Positions 1 to 6,494 of a stretch of DNA of 27,806 nucleotides are shown piece after piece. The stretch's first letter is position 1, and each line of letters begins with the position of its first letter. The DNA comes from a virus: IMG/VR virus record IMGVR_UViG_3300031977_000925, positions 1-27,806 of that record; one strand, 5' to 3'. Below the pieces are notes generated by a model. That model saw only the letters and a program-made list of their open reading frames with translations, was not told the DNA's origin and made no database searches. The position numbers were made by a program, and so were the translations under genes.

Positions 1-1
1 A

Positions 2-1033
2 GAGGGTGGCGCAGACTGTACGGGTGGTAATGTTTTACTTTGTAGAGACACAGGGTCGGTCGGCATAGGCACATCAAGTCCAATAGATAAAGTACACGCA
101 GCAGGAGGATTTACAAGTACAGGATTAGCAGCTCCAAGCAATACATCTATAGGTTCTGTTCAATTAGGTTATGATGGCACTAATGGTGTTTTAAGAACTT
201 GGAATAGCTCTCCAATTCAGTTATCAAGTTATGCTCATATTCAGTTTGATACAAGCGGAAGCGAACGTATGCGCATCGACTCGAGTGGGAATTTGGGCTT
301 GGGCACGTCGAGCCCTTCAAGACCTTTGACAGTTTATTCAGATGTAGGTTCTACTAACATTTTAGGTGTATTTGATAATAGTGGTACAACCGCAGCAAAT
401 TGTGTTATTGCATTCAGCGACCCAAATTCTACTGCGGGGCAATTTAGCACAAGATTAGGTAGTGTTGGCGATGCGTTAGCATTTTATACCAATGGTGCTA
501 ACGAACGTATGCGCATAGACTCAAGTGGTAGATTGCTTGTTAGTACGACAACAGACCCTACTGTTACAAATAATGGAGGTGTTAGCATAACTCCCGCGAA
601 TAATGCAAGGGCTATTTTAAGATGTGCTACTACAGGGACAACAAGTTTAAACTTAGTTGATTTTATTAATGGAAATGGTATTGTTGGGCAAATAGTGACT
701 AATGGAACTGAAACTGCTTACAACACCTCATCTGACTATCGCTTAAAAGAAAACGTAGTAGATATGACAGGTGCTTTGGATAGGGTTGACCAACTTGAAC
801 CAAAACGCTTTAACTTTATTGCAGACGAAGACACTACTGTTGACGGATTCTTAGCGCACGAAGTACAAGACATCGTACCCGAAGCGGTAACAGGAGATAA
901 AGACGCAGTAGACGAAGACGGAAACGACATCTATCAAGGCATAGACCAAAGTAAACTCGTACCGCTATTGGTAGGAGCTATAAAAGAGCTAAGAGCAGAG
1001 GTAAACTCACTCAAGGCACAAATTAATAATTAA
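2..1033 (+). CDS. Tail fibre, C-terminal part with S74 chaperone domain (5' end cut by contig end)
   Basis: The frame is open from base 2, so the protein enters from outside the window; 343 residues are visible. The body has GTSSP and ERMRIDSSG repeats typical of fibre shafts. The last ~100 residues match the intramolecular chaperone/peptidase S74 family: SSDYRLKENV near 728-757, then LEPKRFNF, a GFLAHEV motif and a C-terminal coiled coil (LVGAIKELRAEVNSLKAQ). In this family the domain drives trimerisation and cuts itself off before the Ser of the SDxRLK motif (here the codon at 731). The N-terminal part is probably the open frame starting at 26498. Function is well supported; receptor specificity cannot be read. 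Confidence 0.88.
   Translation, partial: EGGADCTGGNVLLCRDTGSVGIGTSSPIDKVHAAGGFTSTGLAAPSNTSIGSVQLGYDGTNGVLRTWNSSPIQLSSYAHIQFDTSGSERMRIDSSGNLGLGTSSPSRPLTVYSDVGSTNILGVFDNSGTTAANCVIAFSDPNSTAGQFSTRLGSVGDALAFYTNGANERMRIDSSGRLLVSTTTDPTVTNNGGVSITPANNARAILRCATTGTTSLNLVDFINGNGIVGQIVTNGTETAYNTSSDYRLKENVVDMTGALDRVDQLEPKRFNFIADEDTTVDGFLAHEVQDIVPEAVTGDKDAVDEDGNDIYQGIDQSKLVPLLVGAIKELRAEVNSLKAQINN
263..527 (+). repeat. Duplicated fibre segment encoding ERMRIDSSG (263-287 and 503-527)
   Basis: Two copies 240 bases apart begin with the same 14 bases (GAACGTATGCGCAT) and encode ERMRIDSSG. They then diverge mostly at third positions (GACTCGAGTGGG versus GACTCAAGTGGT). This is an internal repeat of the fibre shaft. 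The first copy continues into a locally G/C-rich stretch (about 256-320). Confidence 0.7.
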
Positions 1034-1047
1034 TAAATTTTAACACA

Positions 1048-1242
1048 ATGGGAAAAAAAGAAAAGACACCTATTATTATTGACGAACAAGAGTATTTTTA
1101 CGAAGAGCTTACAGACGAGCAAAAAGCGTATGTAAACCACATCGCAGACTTAGACCGCAAAATCGGTAGCTCACAGTTTAACTTAGAGCAACTGCAATTC
1201 GGTAAACAAGCGTTTGTAAAAGCTCTTAAAGAAATTTTGTAA
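1048..1242 (+). CDS. Small DUF6447-like phage protein
   Basis: 64 residues: a short beta-like start (PIIIDEQEYFYEEL), then LTDEQKAYVNHIADLDRKI and a C-terminal helix ending FVKALKEIL. This layout (I-x-I-D-G/E-x-E-Y, then sxexK, then a helical tail) resembles the small phage family DUF6447, whose role is unknown. It follows the fibre by 14 bases and its stop shares one base with the next start, so it is in the same transcript. The family assignment is from memory of the pattern and is tentative. Confidence 0.72.
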   Translation: MGKKEKTPIIIDEQEYFYEELTDEQKAYVNHIADLDRKIGSSQFNLEQLQFGKQAFVKALKEIL

Positions 1243-1514
1243 TGGCATACCTTTGGAAAAAGTATGAGTTTGAAAGTGAGGAACAGGCGGATAGTAAAAT
1301 ATCCGCTTTACCACACGATACAGATGAAGATGGTAACACTACACCCACTCACGATCATGTATTAGTAAAACTCGGTGCGCTTAAAAAAACAAAGTATTCT
1401 GTCGATGCCTTATGGAAGGATTTGGACGAAAGCCCTTATGGTTGGAAGTCTTATGAGATAACAGTAAAAGGTAATGGTGTACACACCTTTGCCAATTATG
1501 AATATAAAAGTTAA
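1242..1514 (+). CDS. Hypothetical protein
   Basis: 90 residues, soluble and acidic, starting MAYLWKKYEF and containing a central DTDEDGNTTPTHDHVLVKLG. A short repeated pattern of aromatic residues follows (YGWKSYEI, YEYKS end). There are no membrane segments or recognisable catalytic motifs. The start codon overlaps the preceding TAA by one base. Its place between the fibre and the lysis genes suggests a fibre-associated or accessory virion protein, but that is inference from position only. Confidence 0.7.
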   Translation: MAYLWKKYEFESEEQADSKISALPHDTDEDGNTTPTHDHVLVKLGALKKTKYSVDALWKDLDESPYGWKSYEITVKGNGVHTFANYEYKS

Positions 1515-1518
1515 TAAA

Positions 1519-1677
1519 ATGGATGCTACAAGTTTTAAAGTATATGTAATGAACTTGTCAACAATGACGATAACAGCAATAGACCAAATAGAAACAGCGT
1601 TGAAAATACTTTTACTTGTGGTGTCGATTGGGTACACTATACAAAAATGGTGGGAGATAAGAAAGCGAAATGACTAA
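1519..1677 (+). CDS. Small single-membrane-span protein, candidate lysis accessory
   Basis: 52 residues from the ATG at 1519, five bases after the preceding stop. A longer reading from 1474 in the same frame would overlap the upstream gene heavily and is less likely. Residues ~24-42 (ALKILLLVVSIGYTIQ) form one hydrophobic helix followed by a basic tail (KWWEIRKRND). It overlaps the next gene by 8 bases. Size, topology and placement beside endolysin and holin fit a small holin, pinholin or antiholin, but no family signature is visible. Confidence 0.62.
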   Translation: MDATSFKVYVMNLSTMTITAIDQIETALKILLLVVSIGYTIQKWWEIRKRND

Positions 1678-2026
1678 AGATAAAGAGCTTAGGGGTTATA
1701 TAGGTGCAGGTGTTATATTTTTTCTTGTAATGGCTCTGCTTTTATTTTTAGCTTTTTACGAGATACCTGAAACAAATAACGATATTTTTAAAGTGATTGT
1801 AGGTATGTTAGTAGGTTCTCTGTCGGTTGTGATCTATACATTCATAGGTAAGAACCCTGAGGAAGTTGCAGAGCTACAAGCAAAAAGCCAAAGTCTTGAA
1901 ACAAAGGTAAAGCAGCTCGTAGAGGAAAAGAATAACATAGAAGCACTACTGAGAAACTTACAAAGCGATGTGATAGAGAAGCTATCTGTTACAGGTCAAA
2001 ACTTTAAATACAAAGATTGCGAATGA
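1670..2026 (+). CDS. Two-span membrane protein with coiled-coil tail, lysis-associated candidate
   Basis: 118 residues. Two hydrophobic segments lie at about 9-30 (YIGAGVIFFLVMALLLFLAF) and 41-59 (VIVGMLVGSLSVVIYTFIG). A charged heptad-rich region at about 62-105 is probably a coiled coil. The gene overlaps its upstream neighbour by 8 bases and the endolysin start by 4 (ATGA). A two-span protein directly before an endolysin is a reasonable class II holin or spanin-like candidate. A better holin match lies at 2508-2957, so the division of labour is uncertain. Confidence 0.68.
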   Translation: MTKDKELRGYIGAGVIFFLVMALLLFLAFYEIPETNNDIFKVIVGMLVGSLSVVIYTFIGKNPEEVAELQAKSQSLETKVKQLVEEKNNIEALLRNLQSDVIEKLSVTGQNFKYKDCE

Positions 2027-2379
2027 AGTATTTTACTTATACAGAGTTTGATAGCCCTGATGAAGTGGGAAGCGGTAAGAAAATGCATCCTGATATCTTA
2101 GAGATGTTAGACCAAGCAAGAGATAAGTTTGACAAGCCCATAAAAATTAACTCAGGGTATCGCACAGAAAAACACAATGCTAAAGTGGGTGGAACGCCTA
2201 ACAGTAGTCATCTTAGGGGTTTAGCTGTTGATATAGCGTGTTCAAGCTCTGTTGATAGATACCATTTAATTAACTGCTTGTTAGACGTAGGTTTTAAGCG
2301 TATAGGGATAGCAAACAGTTTTATTCACGTAGATATAGACCCTGAAAAGGCAAATGAAGTAATATGGACTTATGCGTAG
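2023..2379 (+). CDS. Endolysin, peptidase M15 (L,D- or D,D-peptidase type)
   Basis: 118 residues from the ATG at 2023, which overlaps the preceding stop as ATGA; an upstream TTG at 2017 is possible but weaker. The fold signature of zinc peptidase M15 is clear: INSGYRT (42-48), then SSHLRGLAVDIA with H63 and D70, and FIHVDID with H102, giving the H-D-H zinc triad. These enzymes cut peptide cross-links or stems in peptidoglycan at lysis. No signal peptide is present, so it needs a holin, and one follows two genes later. The length is normal for the compact phage form of the family. Confidence 0.93.
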   Translation: MKYFTYTEFDSPDEVGSGKKMHPDILEMLDQARDKFDKPIKINSGYRTEKHNAKVGGTPNSSHLRGLAVDIACSSSVDRYHLINCLLDVGFKRIGIANSFIHVDIDPEKANEVIWTYA

Positions 2380-2515
2380 TTTTTCAATTATACTATTATT
2401 CCCTACCTCGTTTATAGCAGGTATATCTTATTACCCCGCAACAGGTAGGTACAAATTCAATGAGCTGAATATATATCTATTTATCTTTCAATTACAATTT
2501 AGAAAATATGAGTAA
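2372..2515 (+). CDS. 47-residue secreted-like or membrane micro-protein between endolysin and holin
   Basis: An ORF of 47 residues that tiles exactly between its neighbours, overlapping the endolysin end by 8 bases and the holin start by 8. The N-terminus (MRSFSIILLFPTSFIAG) is hydrophobic with one basic residue, like a signal sequence or short anchor. The rest (ISYYPATGRYKFNELN, then alternating aromatic and hydrophobic residues) looks like beta strands. Position suggests a lysis accessory such as a small outer-membrane spanin, but there is no lipobox cysteine. Function is unknown. Confidence 0.58.
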   Translation: MRSFSIILLFPTSFIAGISYYPATGRYKFNELNIYLFIFQLQFRKYE

Positions 2516-2957
2516 AAAGAAATTTAAGGACACGAAAGTAGGTAGATTCTTAGCATCTGTGGGCTCTACGCTTGGCGATGGAATGGGTGATATATTGCCC
2601 GACAATGGATTTTTAGGGGTGTTTAAGCGACTTATAGCAAAAGATGATACCCTTACCCCACAGGATAAAGAAACTGCCTTAAAACTGCTTGAAATGGACG
2701 CACAAGAGATTCAGGAAGTAAGTAAGCGTTGGCAATCAGATATGACTTCCGATAGTTTTTTAAGTAAGAATGTAAGACCGATAACGCTTATATACCTTAC
2801 CCTTGCGACTACAATCTACATTGTTCTTGATAGTTTAAACATAGCTTTTGAGATAGATGAAGCGTGGATAGAGTTGCTTAAAACTTTACTCGTAACAATC
2901 TATGTGGCGTACTTTGGTAGTAGAGGTTTTGAAAAATTTAAAAAAATCACTAAGTAG
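2508..2957 (+). CDS. Holin-like protein, 3TM gene-transfer/phage holin family
   Basis: 149 residues. The N-terminal half is soluble and charged (GRFLASVGSTLGDGMGDILPD, then LTPQDKETALKLLEMD). A WQSDMTSDSFLSKNVRPITL motif precedes hydrophobic segments at about 91-108 and 120-136, and the end is basic (GFEKFKKITK). The W-x-x-D...S-x-NxRPxTL signature is characteristic of the 3TM holin family first described in gene-transfer agents. It would form the inner-membrane hole that releases the endolysin encoded just upstream. Confidence 0.82.
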   Translation: MSKKKFKDTKVGRFLASVGSTLGDGMGDILPDNGFLGVFKRLIAKDDTLTPQDKETALKLLEMDAQEIQEVSKRWQSDMTSDSFLSKNVRPITLIYLTLATTIYIVLDSLNIAFEIDEAWIELLKTLLVTIYVAYFGSRGFEKFKKITK

Positions 2958-3061
2958 TATATATATATAATAATATACTTAAAAGTATAATATAATAATA
3001 TAATAATATAATATAAAAAAAATAATTAGTATATTTATATATATATATATAAAGCAAAAAA
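2958..3061 (+). repeat. About 100 bp of nearly pure A/T with TATA and TAATA repeats
   Basis: Between the holin stop and the next ATG the sequence is almost entirely A and T, with runs of TA dinucleotides, repeated ATAATAT units and small inverted repeats such as TATACTT/AAAGTATA. It is the longest such tract in the window. It could be a DNA-unwinding element, a protein-binding spacer or a promoter region, but I see no clear promoter boxes in it. Function is inference only. Confidence 0.75.
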
Positions 3062-3062
3062 A

Positions 3063-3233
3063 ATGAAATTTGATTTAAAAATAGACTACTTAGGTAAAAA
3101 AGAACTTAAAGGGGATACAGAGAAAGATATGTATCACTTAACATTTAAAACGTATAACGCTTCTATTGAGGGTAAGTTTGAGAAGTCAGAGATACGCCAT
3201 ATAATTCAAATCTTAGATAACGCTGTTGTGTAA
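3063..3233 (+). CDS. Hypothetical 56-residue protein
   Basis: Reads MKFDLKIDYLGKKEL to IIQILDNAVV. It is soluble, with alternating beta-like residues and a C-terminal helix (SEIRHIIQILDNA). The stop overlaps the NinG start (TAATG), which argues that the two are co-translated. The start lies immediately after the A/T tract, preceded by a poly-A leader as is usual for Bacteroidetes genes. No family is recognised; a role alongside NinG is only suggested by the coupling. Confidence 0.65.
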   Translation: MKFDLKIDYLGKKELKGDTEKDMYHLTFKTYNASIEGKFEKSEIRHIIQILDNAVV

Positions 3234-3631
3234 TGCCTAAGAAGGTATCACGCAAAAATCTTGTAAAGCGTTTAGATAATATCTTTAGTCAGTACATACG
3301 ACTTAGAAACGCAAATGCTCAGGGGATAGCTGAGTGCTACACCTGTGGTAAAACAGAACATTGGAAGCGATTACAAAACGGGCACTTTCAAAGCAGAAAG
3401 CACTACGGAACAAGATGGGATGAAACAAACTGCCAAGTACAATGCTCTGCGTGTAATGTGTTTAGATATGGCGAACAATACAAGTTTGGTGTAAGGTTAG
3501 ATGAAGATTATGGTTATGGCACAGCAGAGAACTTACACGCTAAAGCCATGCAAATCACTAAATACTCAAACAATGACCTGCAAGGGTTAATAACTAAATA
3601 CACAGCTCTTGTCAAAAAGAAAATGAAGTAG
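3233..3631 (+). CDS. ninG: NinG/Rap-like recombination endonuclease
   Basis: 132 residues. A metal-binding core is visible: CYTCG (C35, C38), QNGHFQSRKH around 48-57, RWDETNCQVQCSACN (C67, C71, C74), then a FGVRLDEDYGYG segment. This arrangement of Cys pairs around NGHF-x-SR and R-x-D-x-x-N is the NinG family, to which the lambda Rap Holliday-junction endonuclease belongs. It would resolve or cut branched DNA during phage recombination. It is the last gene before a strong terminator, and other recombination genes (exonuclease, ssDNA-binding-like proteins) are encoded elsewhere in the window. Confidence 0.88.
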   Translation: MPKKVSRKNLVKRLDNIFSQYIRLRNANAQGIAECYTCGKTEHWKRLQNGHFQSRKHYGTRWDETNCQVQCSACNVFRYGEQYKFGVRLDEDYGYGTAENLHAKAMQITKYSNNDLQGLITKYTALVKKKMK

Positions 3632-3676
3632 TACTTTTGTACTGTTCATCCGAACACGTTTTAATGTTATGCTTTT

Positions 3677-3707
3677 GGGGGGTGCTTTGCCCCCCTTTTG
3701 TTTTTTT
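3677..3707 (+). terminator. Rho-independent terminator after ninG
   Basis: A perfect six-pair stem GGGGGG/CCCCCC with a 7-base loop (TGCTTTG), followed by TTTTGTTTTTTT. It closes the unit carrying fibre, lysis genes and ninG. Its T tract also supplies the upstream box of the next promoter. Confidence 0.92.
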
Positions 3708-3742
3708 AAAAAAAGTTTATATATTTACACCAACATTAAAAC
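3697..3742 (+). promoter_or_regulatory. Host-type (Bacteroidetes) early promoter P1 with conserved leader
   Basis: TTTG at 3697-3700, 19 bases, then TATATTTA at 3720-3727, close to the Bacteroidetes consensus TTTG / TAnnTTTG. A leader AACATTAAAAC at 3732-3742 ends six bases before the ATG. The same boxes, the same 19-base spacing and the same leader recur at 7929-7972, which strengthens both calls. Confidence 0.75.
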
Positions 3743-3748
3743 ATTATT

Positions 3749-3931
3749 ATGAATTTCAAATTAAATACCGAACAGCAAGATGCAATACTCTACGCTGTTA
3801 CTTACACACTCGCCAATCAGGGCGATATGTCTAATCAAACCCTGAACGACTTATACGATATACTCGATACGTTTAAAGAGGAAGAAAATAAGCGATACGG
3901 ATTATACAGTGGAACTCATGAAGGACTTTGA
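3749..3931 (+). CDS. First gene after early promoter P1; hypothetical
   Basis: 60 residues: NFKLNTEQQDAILYAVTYTL, then GDMSNQTLNDLYDILDTFKEEEN. It is small, acidic and helical, with no catalytic motif. The ATG lies 17 bases from the start of the AACATTAAAAC leader, the same distance as in the other early unit. Being the promoter-proximal early gene it may act on the host early in infection, but that is inference. It overlaps the next ORF by 14 bases. Confidence 0.72.
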   Translation: MNFKLNTEQQDAILYAVTYTLANQGDMSNQTLNDLYDILDTFKEEENKRYGLYSGTHEGL

Positions 3932-4028
3932 TAAGGCACGATTAGAAACTATGGGTAATAGAATAGAAGAGTTAGAAGCCCATATAGAAATTTTAGAAAA
4001 ACAATTAGAATTATATTATGCAGAGTAA
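3918..4028 (+). CDS. 36-residue coiled-coil micro-protein
   Basis: Reads MKDFDKARLETMGNRIEELE and continues as a heptad-like helix ending KQLELYYAE. It overlaps the preceding gene by 14 bases and the next by 11, in the tiling style of this region. The long amphipathic helix suggests a dimerising coiled coil, but nothing indicates a specific role. A short ORF can arise by chance; overlap tiling and plausible composition are the only support. Confidence 0.5.
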   Translation: MKDFDKARLETMGNRIEELEAHIEILEKQLELYYAE

Positions 4029-4377
4029 AATCACTCAAATAGAACCGAAAGGTACTTATACAAACGCATCAGGTACTTTTAATAAGTATCAGGTGTATCT
4101 CGCAAATGGTAACAACTATCAGTTTTTAGCTAAAGGCGAATTTAAAAAGCAGGTGGGCGAAACCATCGACTTTGAAGTAACGAATGAGCAATACAACACA
4201 GCGAAGCTCATTTATAAACCCATACAAGCAGCACCGACTGCAAACAGAGAACAGATTATTGTTCGTCAAAGTATGGTAAAAGCTGCTGCCGACTTTCACG
4301 CATCAAGACCGAACGCAGATATACAAACAGTAATAGCAGATGCGCAATTATTAATCAACTTTGTGAACAATGGGTAG
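4018..4377 (+). CDS. Predicted OB-fold, ssDNA-binding-like protein
   Basis: 119 residues. The N-terminal 65 are beta-rich (KITQIEPKGTY, NKYQVYLANGNNYQFLAKGEF, VGETIDFEVTN), as in an OB fold. The C-terminal half is helical with IIVRQSMVKAAADFH, a pattern I associate with phage single-stranded-DNA-binding or recombination accessory proteins. It overlaps the next gene, another OB-fold protein, by 8 bases. Together they would coat or process ssDNA during replication and recombination. The fold is inferred from sequence pattern only. Confidence 0.72.
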   Translation: MQSKITQIEPKGTYTNASGTFNKYQVYLANGNNYQFLAKGEFKKQVGETIDFEVTNEQYNTAKLIYKPIQAAPTANREQIIVRQSMVKAAADFHASRPNADIQTVIADAQLLINFVNNG

Positions 4378-4696
4378 TATTATTGGAACTGTCAAACGAG
4401 TAGGCGAAACTACTACAAAAGGGAATTATCAATTTAGAGAACTTGTATTAAACACTAAAGAGCAATATCCTCAGATATTAAGCGTTATGTTTTCAAATGA
4501 CAAATGCACGACTTTAGACCAATACAACGAAGGCGATCATGTAGAGGTTCAGTATAATCTTAGAGGTCGTGAGTGGACTAATCCACAGGGGGAAGTCAAA
4601 GTATTTAACACAATACAAGCGTGGAAAATCCACAAACAAGCAGAGGGTGTCGAAGCTAAAGAACACGCACCTGATAGAGCAGATTTACCATTTTAA
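4370..4696 (+). CDS. DUF3127-type OB-fold protein with SSB-like C-terminal tip
   Basis: 108 residues. GTVKRVGETTTKGNYQFRE, LVLNTKEQYPQILSVMF, YNEGDHVEVQYNLRGREW and FNTIQAWKI match the order of strands in DUF3127, a Bacteroidetes OB-fold family related to single-strand-binding proteins. The last residues (DRADLPF) resemble the acidic-hydrophobic tip by which bacterial SSB recruits partner enzymes. A strong terminator follows directly. The adjacent helicase ends in the same DLPF motif. It is likely the phage SSB. Confidence 0.82.
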   Translation: MGSIIGTVKRVGETTTKGNYQFRELVLNTKEQYPQILSVMFSNDKCTTLDQYNEGDHVEVQYNLRGREWTNPQGEVKVFNTIQAWKIHKQAEGVEAKEHAPDRADLPF

Positions 4697-4701
4697 TTAA
4701 C

Positions 4702-4728
4702 AGGGGGCTAACCACCCCCTTTTTTTTT
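4702..4728 (+). terminator. Rho-independent terminator after the SSB-like gene
   Basis: A six-pair stem AGGGGG/CCCCCT around the loop CTAACCA, followed by a run of T to 4728. The helicase gene starts 25 bases later with no convincing promoter of its own, so partial readthrough is probable. Confidence 0.9.
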
Positions 4729-4752
4729 GACTTTTTTATATAACTTTACCAA

Positions 4753-5661
4753 ATGCTAATAAACTTTGACAAACATCTCAAGAAACTTAATGACATACGA
4801 GCAGGAAAAGTAAACGAGGGTTTACGCTTAGGGGTTGATAGATTAGATAATCACTTTAGACTTGTATATGGGAATCTTAATTTTATTTTAGGACACGCAA
4901 ACACAGGCAAAACACACTTAGTATTTTATTTGATGTTTCTATATTCTCTAAAGCATAACGTCCGATGGCTTGTGTTTAGCAGTGAGAACGAACCCTATGC
5001 GCTCATCCGTAAACTTATAGAGTTTGCAGAGGGCAAACCAATCAACCAAATAGAGAAAGAGGACTTTGAAAAGCAATACGATTGGGTATATAAACATTTT
5101 AAGTTTGTAGATAGCGAGAAAGCATACACATACAAAGACCTTTTAGAACTTGCAACTGCTGTAAAAAAGGCGTGGGATTATCAGGGGTTTTTGATTGACC
5201 CTCTAAATAGCTTAAAAAAGGATATCCCTAAGAACTCAAACAGCTACGAGTACAGTTATGAAAGTCTTACCGATATACGAATCTTCTGCAAACAGCATAA
5301 CATTACTACGTGGATATGTGTACACGCTGTAACAGAAGCTCTAAGGAAAAGACACCCACAAGGGCATTATTACTCAGGGCATCCTATACCACCAATGGCA
5401 AGTGACTCTGAAATGGGTGGGCAATCTGTGAACCGAGCTGATGATTACTTAATTATACATAGATACATTTACCACGAAACGGATTGGATATACTCAAATC
5501 TATATTCAGCTAAAGTTAAAAACCAAGAATTGGGCTATAAGCCAACACCAATAGACGATCCCGTAAAGTTTAGAAGTATTTTAAATAACGTAGGTTTTGA
5601 AATAGATGGAAAAAATTTAGTAACTTACAATACCAAAGAACAAACAGATTTACCATTTTGA
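4753..5661 (+). CDS. RecA-fold ATPase, DnaB-type replicative helicase domain
   Basis: 302 residues. Walker A is GHANTGKT at 47-54, preceded by GLRLGVDRLDNHF as in DnaB and KaiC-like proteins. Walker B is in GFLIDPLNSL around 145-155. Later come TTWICVHAVTEALRK and RADDYLIIHR, corresponding to helicase motifs H3/H4. It lacks the DnaB N-terminal domain and any primase part, so it is the minimal ATPase/helicase core. It probably unwinds the phage fork. It ends EQTDLPF, copying the tip of the SSB-like protein. TGA overlaps the TTG start of the sigma gene. Confidence 0.84.
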   Translation: MLINFDKHLKKLNDIRAGKVNEGLRLGVDRLDNHFRLVYGNLNFILGHANTGKTHLVFYLMFLYSLKHNVRWLVFSSENEPYALIRKLIEFAEGKPINQIEKEDFEKQYDWVYKHFKFVDSEKAYTYKDLLELATAVKKAWDYQGFLIDPLNSLKKDIPKNSNSYEYSYESLTDIRIFCKQHNITTWICVHAVTEALRKRHPQGHYYSGHPIPPMASDSEMGGQSVNRADDYLIIHRYIYHETDWIYSNLYSAKVKNQELGYKPTPIDDPVKFRSILNNVGFEIDGKNLVTYNTKEQTDLPF

Positions 5662-6155
5662 AAACAACACTTGAGAAGATTGCAGAGAAGCACGATGATT
5701 GGCACAGAATCGTGTTATCGTTTGGCTGCAAAGAATCAATAGCAGAAGATATAGTACAAGAGATGTACATTCGTATTCACACTTACATTACAAAGGGTGT
5801 AGATATATCGTTTGAAGATGATATTAACCACATGTACATCTACCGAACTCTTAGGGCTTTGTTTATAGATCTGCACCGAAAAGAGAAAAAAATCATAAAA
5901 ACTAACATTGAGAATCTTGCTGACTATATAGATGAGCAGGGGGAATCAAAACAGATAGATGTTTGTGGTGCTATGCAACAAATGGATAATCTGCTTGACA
6001 AAACCTTTTGGTATGATCGTACTGTGTTTGAGATAATTAGTGATGGTATGCCTATTGCAGAGTTGGCACGTAAGACAAACATATCTTATTATTCTCTGTA
6101 CTTTACATACAAAAGAGTTAAGGATTTAATCAAAAATAATATAGAATGGGATTAG
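5658..6155 (+). CDS. Phage-encoded sigma-70-family RNA polymerase sigma factor
   Basis: 165 residues from a TTG at 5658 overlapping the preceding stop (TTGA). The next in-frame ATG (5763) would delete half of region 2, so TTG is preferred. Region 2 is visible at about 10-75: KESIAEDIVQEMYIRIHTYI, then IYRTLRALFIDLHRKEKK. Region 4-like helices lie at about 115-160: WYDRTVFEIISDGMPIAELA, then TNISYYSLYFTYKRVKDLI as the HTH. The size suits a compact group-4-like factor. It would redirect host RNA polymerase, and the repeated TACGTTATATAA sites before the late genes are its natural candidate targets. No promoter of its own is visible; it rides with the helicase. Confidence 0.8.
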   Translation: MKTTLEKIAEKHDDWHRIVLSFGCKESIAEDIVQEMYIRIHTYITKGVDISFEDDINHMYIYRTLRALFIDLHRKEKKIIKTNIENLADYIDEQGESKQIDVCGAMQQMDNLLDKTFWYDRTVFEIISDGMPIAELARKTNISYYSLYFTYKRVKDLIKNNIEWD

Positions 6156-6283
6156 GGGATTTAGTATTTTACTTCACAAAATACACAGGAATACGTTATA
6201 TAGTAAAGAAGATATCCAAACTTATGGGTAGAGATTGTGGATGCGATGAGCGCAGAAACAAATGGAATAACATAAAATTTTAG
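6146..6283 (+). CDS. Conserved 45-residue phage protein with CGCDER motif
   Basis: Reads MGLGDLVFYFTKYTGIRYIV, a basic helix, then GRDCGCDERRNKWNNIKF. The layout (amphipathic helix with TGI, then D-CGCDER-x-x-x-x-N) is one I recognise from many Bacteroidetes-phage small proteins of unknown function. Its two closely spaced Cys with acidic neighbours may bind metal. It overlaps the sigma gene by 10 bases and ends one base before the next ATG. A TACGTTATATA site lies inside its codons. Confidence 0.72.
   Translation: MGLGDLVFYFTKYTGIRYIVKKISKLMGRDCGCDERRNKWNNIKF
6175..6203 (+). promoter_or_regulatory. Possible late-type promoter inside the CGCDER gene
   Basis: CACAAAAT at 6175-6182, nine bases, then TACGTTATATAG at 6192-6203. 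Both halves match the intergenic late sites, but the gap is one base shorter. It lies within codons, where GIRYI could produce the core by chance. Downstream is the gene at 6285. Confidence 0.35.
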
Positions 6284-6284
6284 G

Positions 6285-6494
6285 ATGCCAAAAGGACAAA
6301 TGACCGATGAGCAAAGACAAAGGTGGAAGCCCTATGCTGAGCTTTTAAGTGGTAATATGACCGAGAAGCATTACAAGCTGATATGCGAATTACACGCTGA
6401 CCTATATGCTCATAAGTACCACGAACCTTGTACCTGTTCGCCTAAGCGTATTAAGGAATGGATATACCAAATAAACAAAATATATGCCTTATAA
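6285..6494 (+). CDS. Hypothetical 69-residue protein with CTCS motif
   Basis: Starts MPKGQMTDEQRQRWKPYAEL and has a helical middle (KHYKLICELHADLYAHKYH). EPCTCSPKRIKEWIYQINKIY follows near the end. The paired Cys after His-rich helices hint at a metal site, and the last 20 residues resemble a small DNA-binding helix. No family assigned. It starts one base after the preceding stop and overlaps the MjaI-like gene by 11 bases, so it could be a control or accessory element for that module, though this is speculation. Confidence 0.68.
   Translation: MPKGQMTDEQRQRWKPYAELLSGNMTEKHYKLICELHADLYAHKYHEPCTCSPKRIKEWIYQINKIYAL

Noticed and set aside
3637-3834. 65-residue ORF across the terminator and promoter P1
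   Set aside because: It runs through the GGGGGG/CCCCCC hairpin and promoter boxes and overlaps the better gene at 3749; its translation (Cys/Phe-rich, then basic) looks random.
4727-4748. Possible promoter before the helicase gene (TTGAC, then TATAAC or TAACTTTA)
   Set aside because: The boxes are only about 6-11 bases apart, the upstream position for a proper spacing falls in the terminator stem, and the start would lie at the ATG itself.
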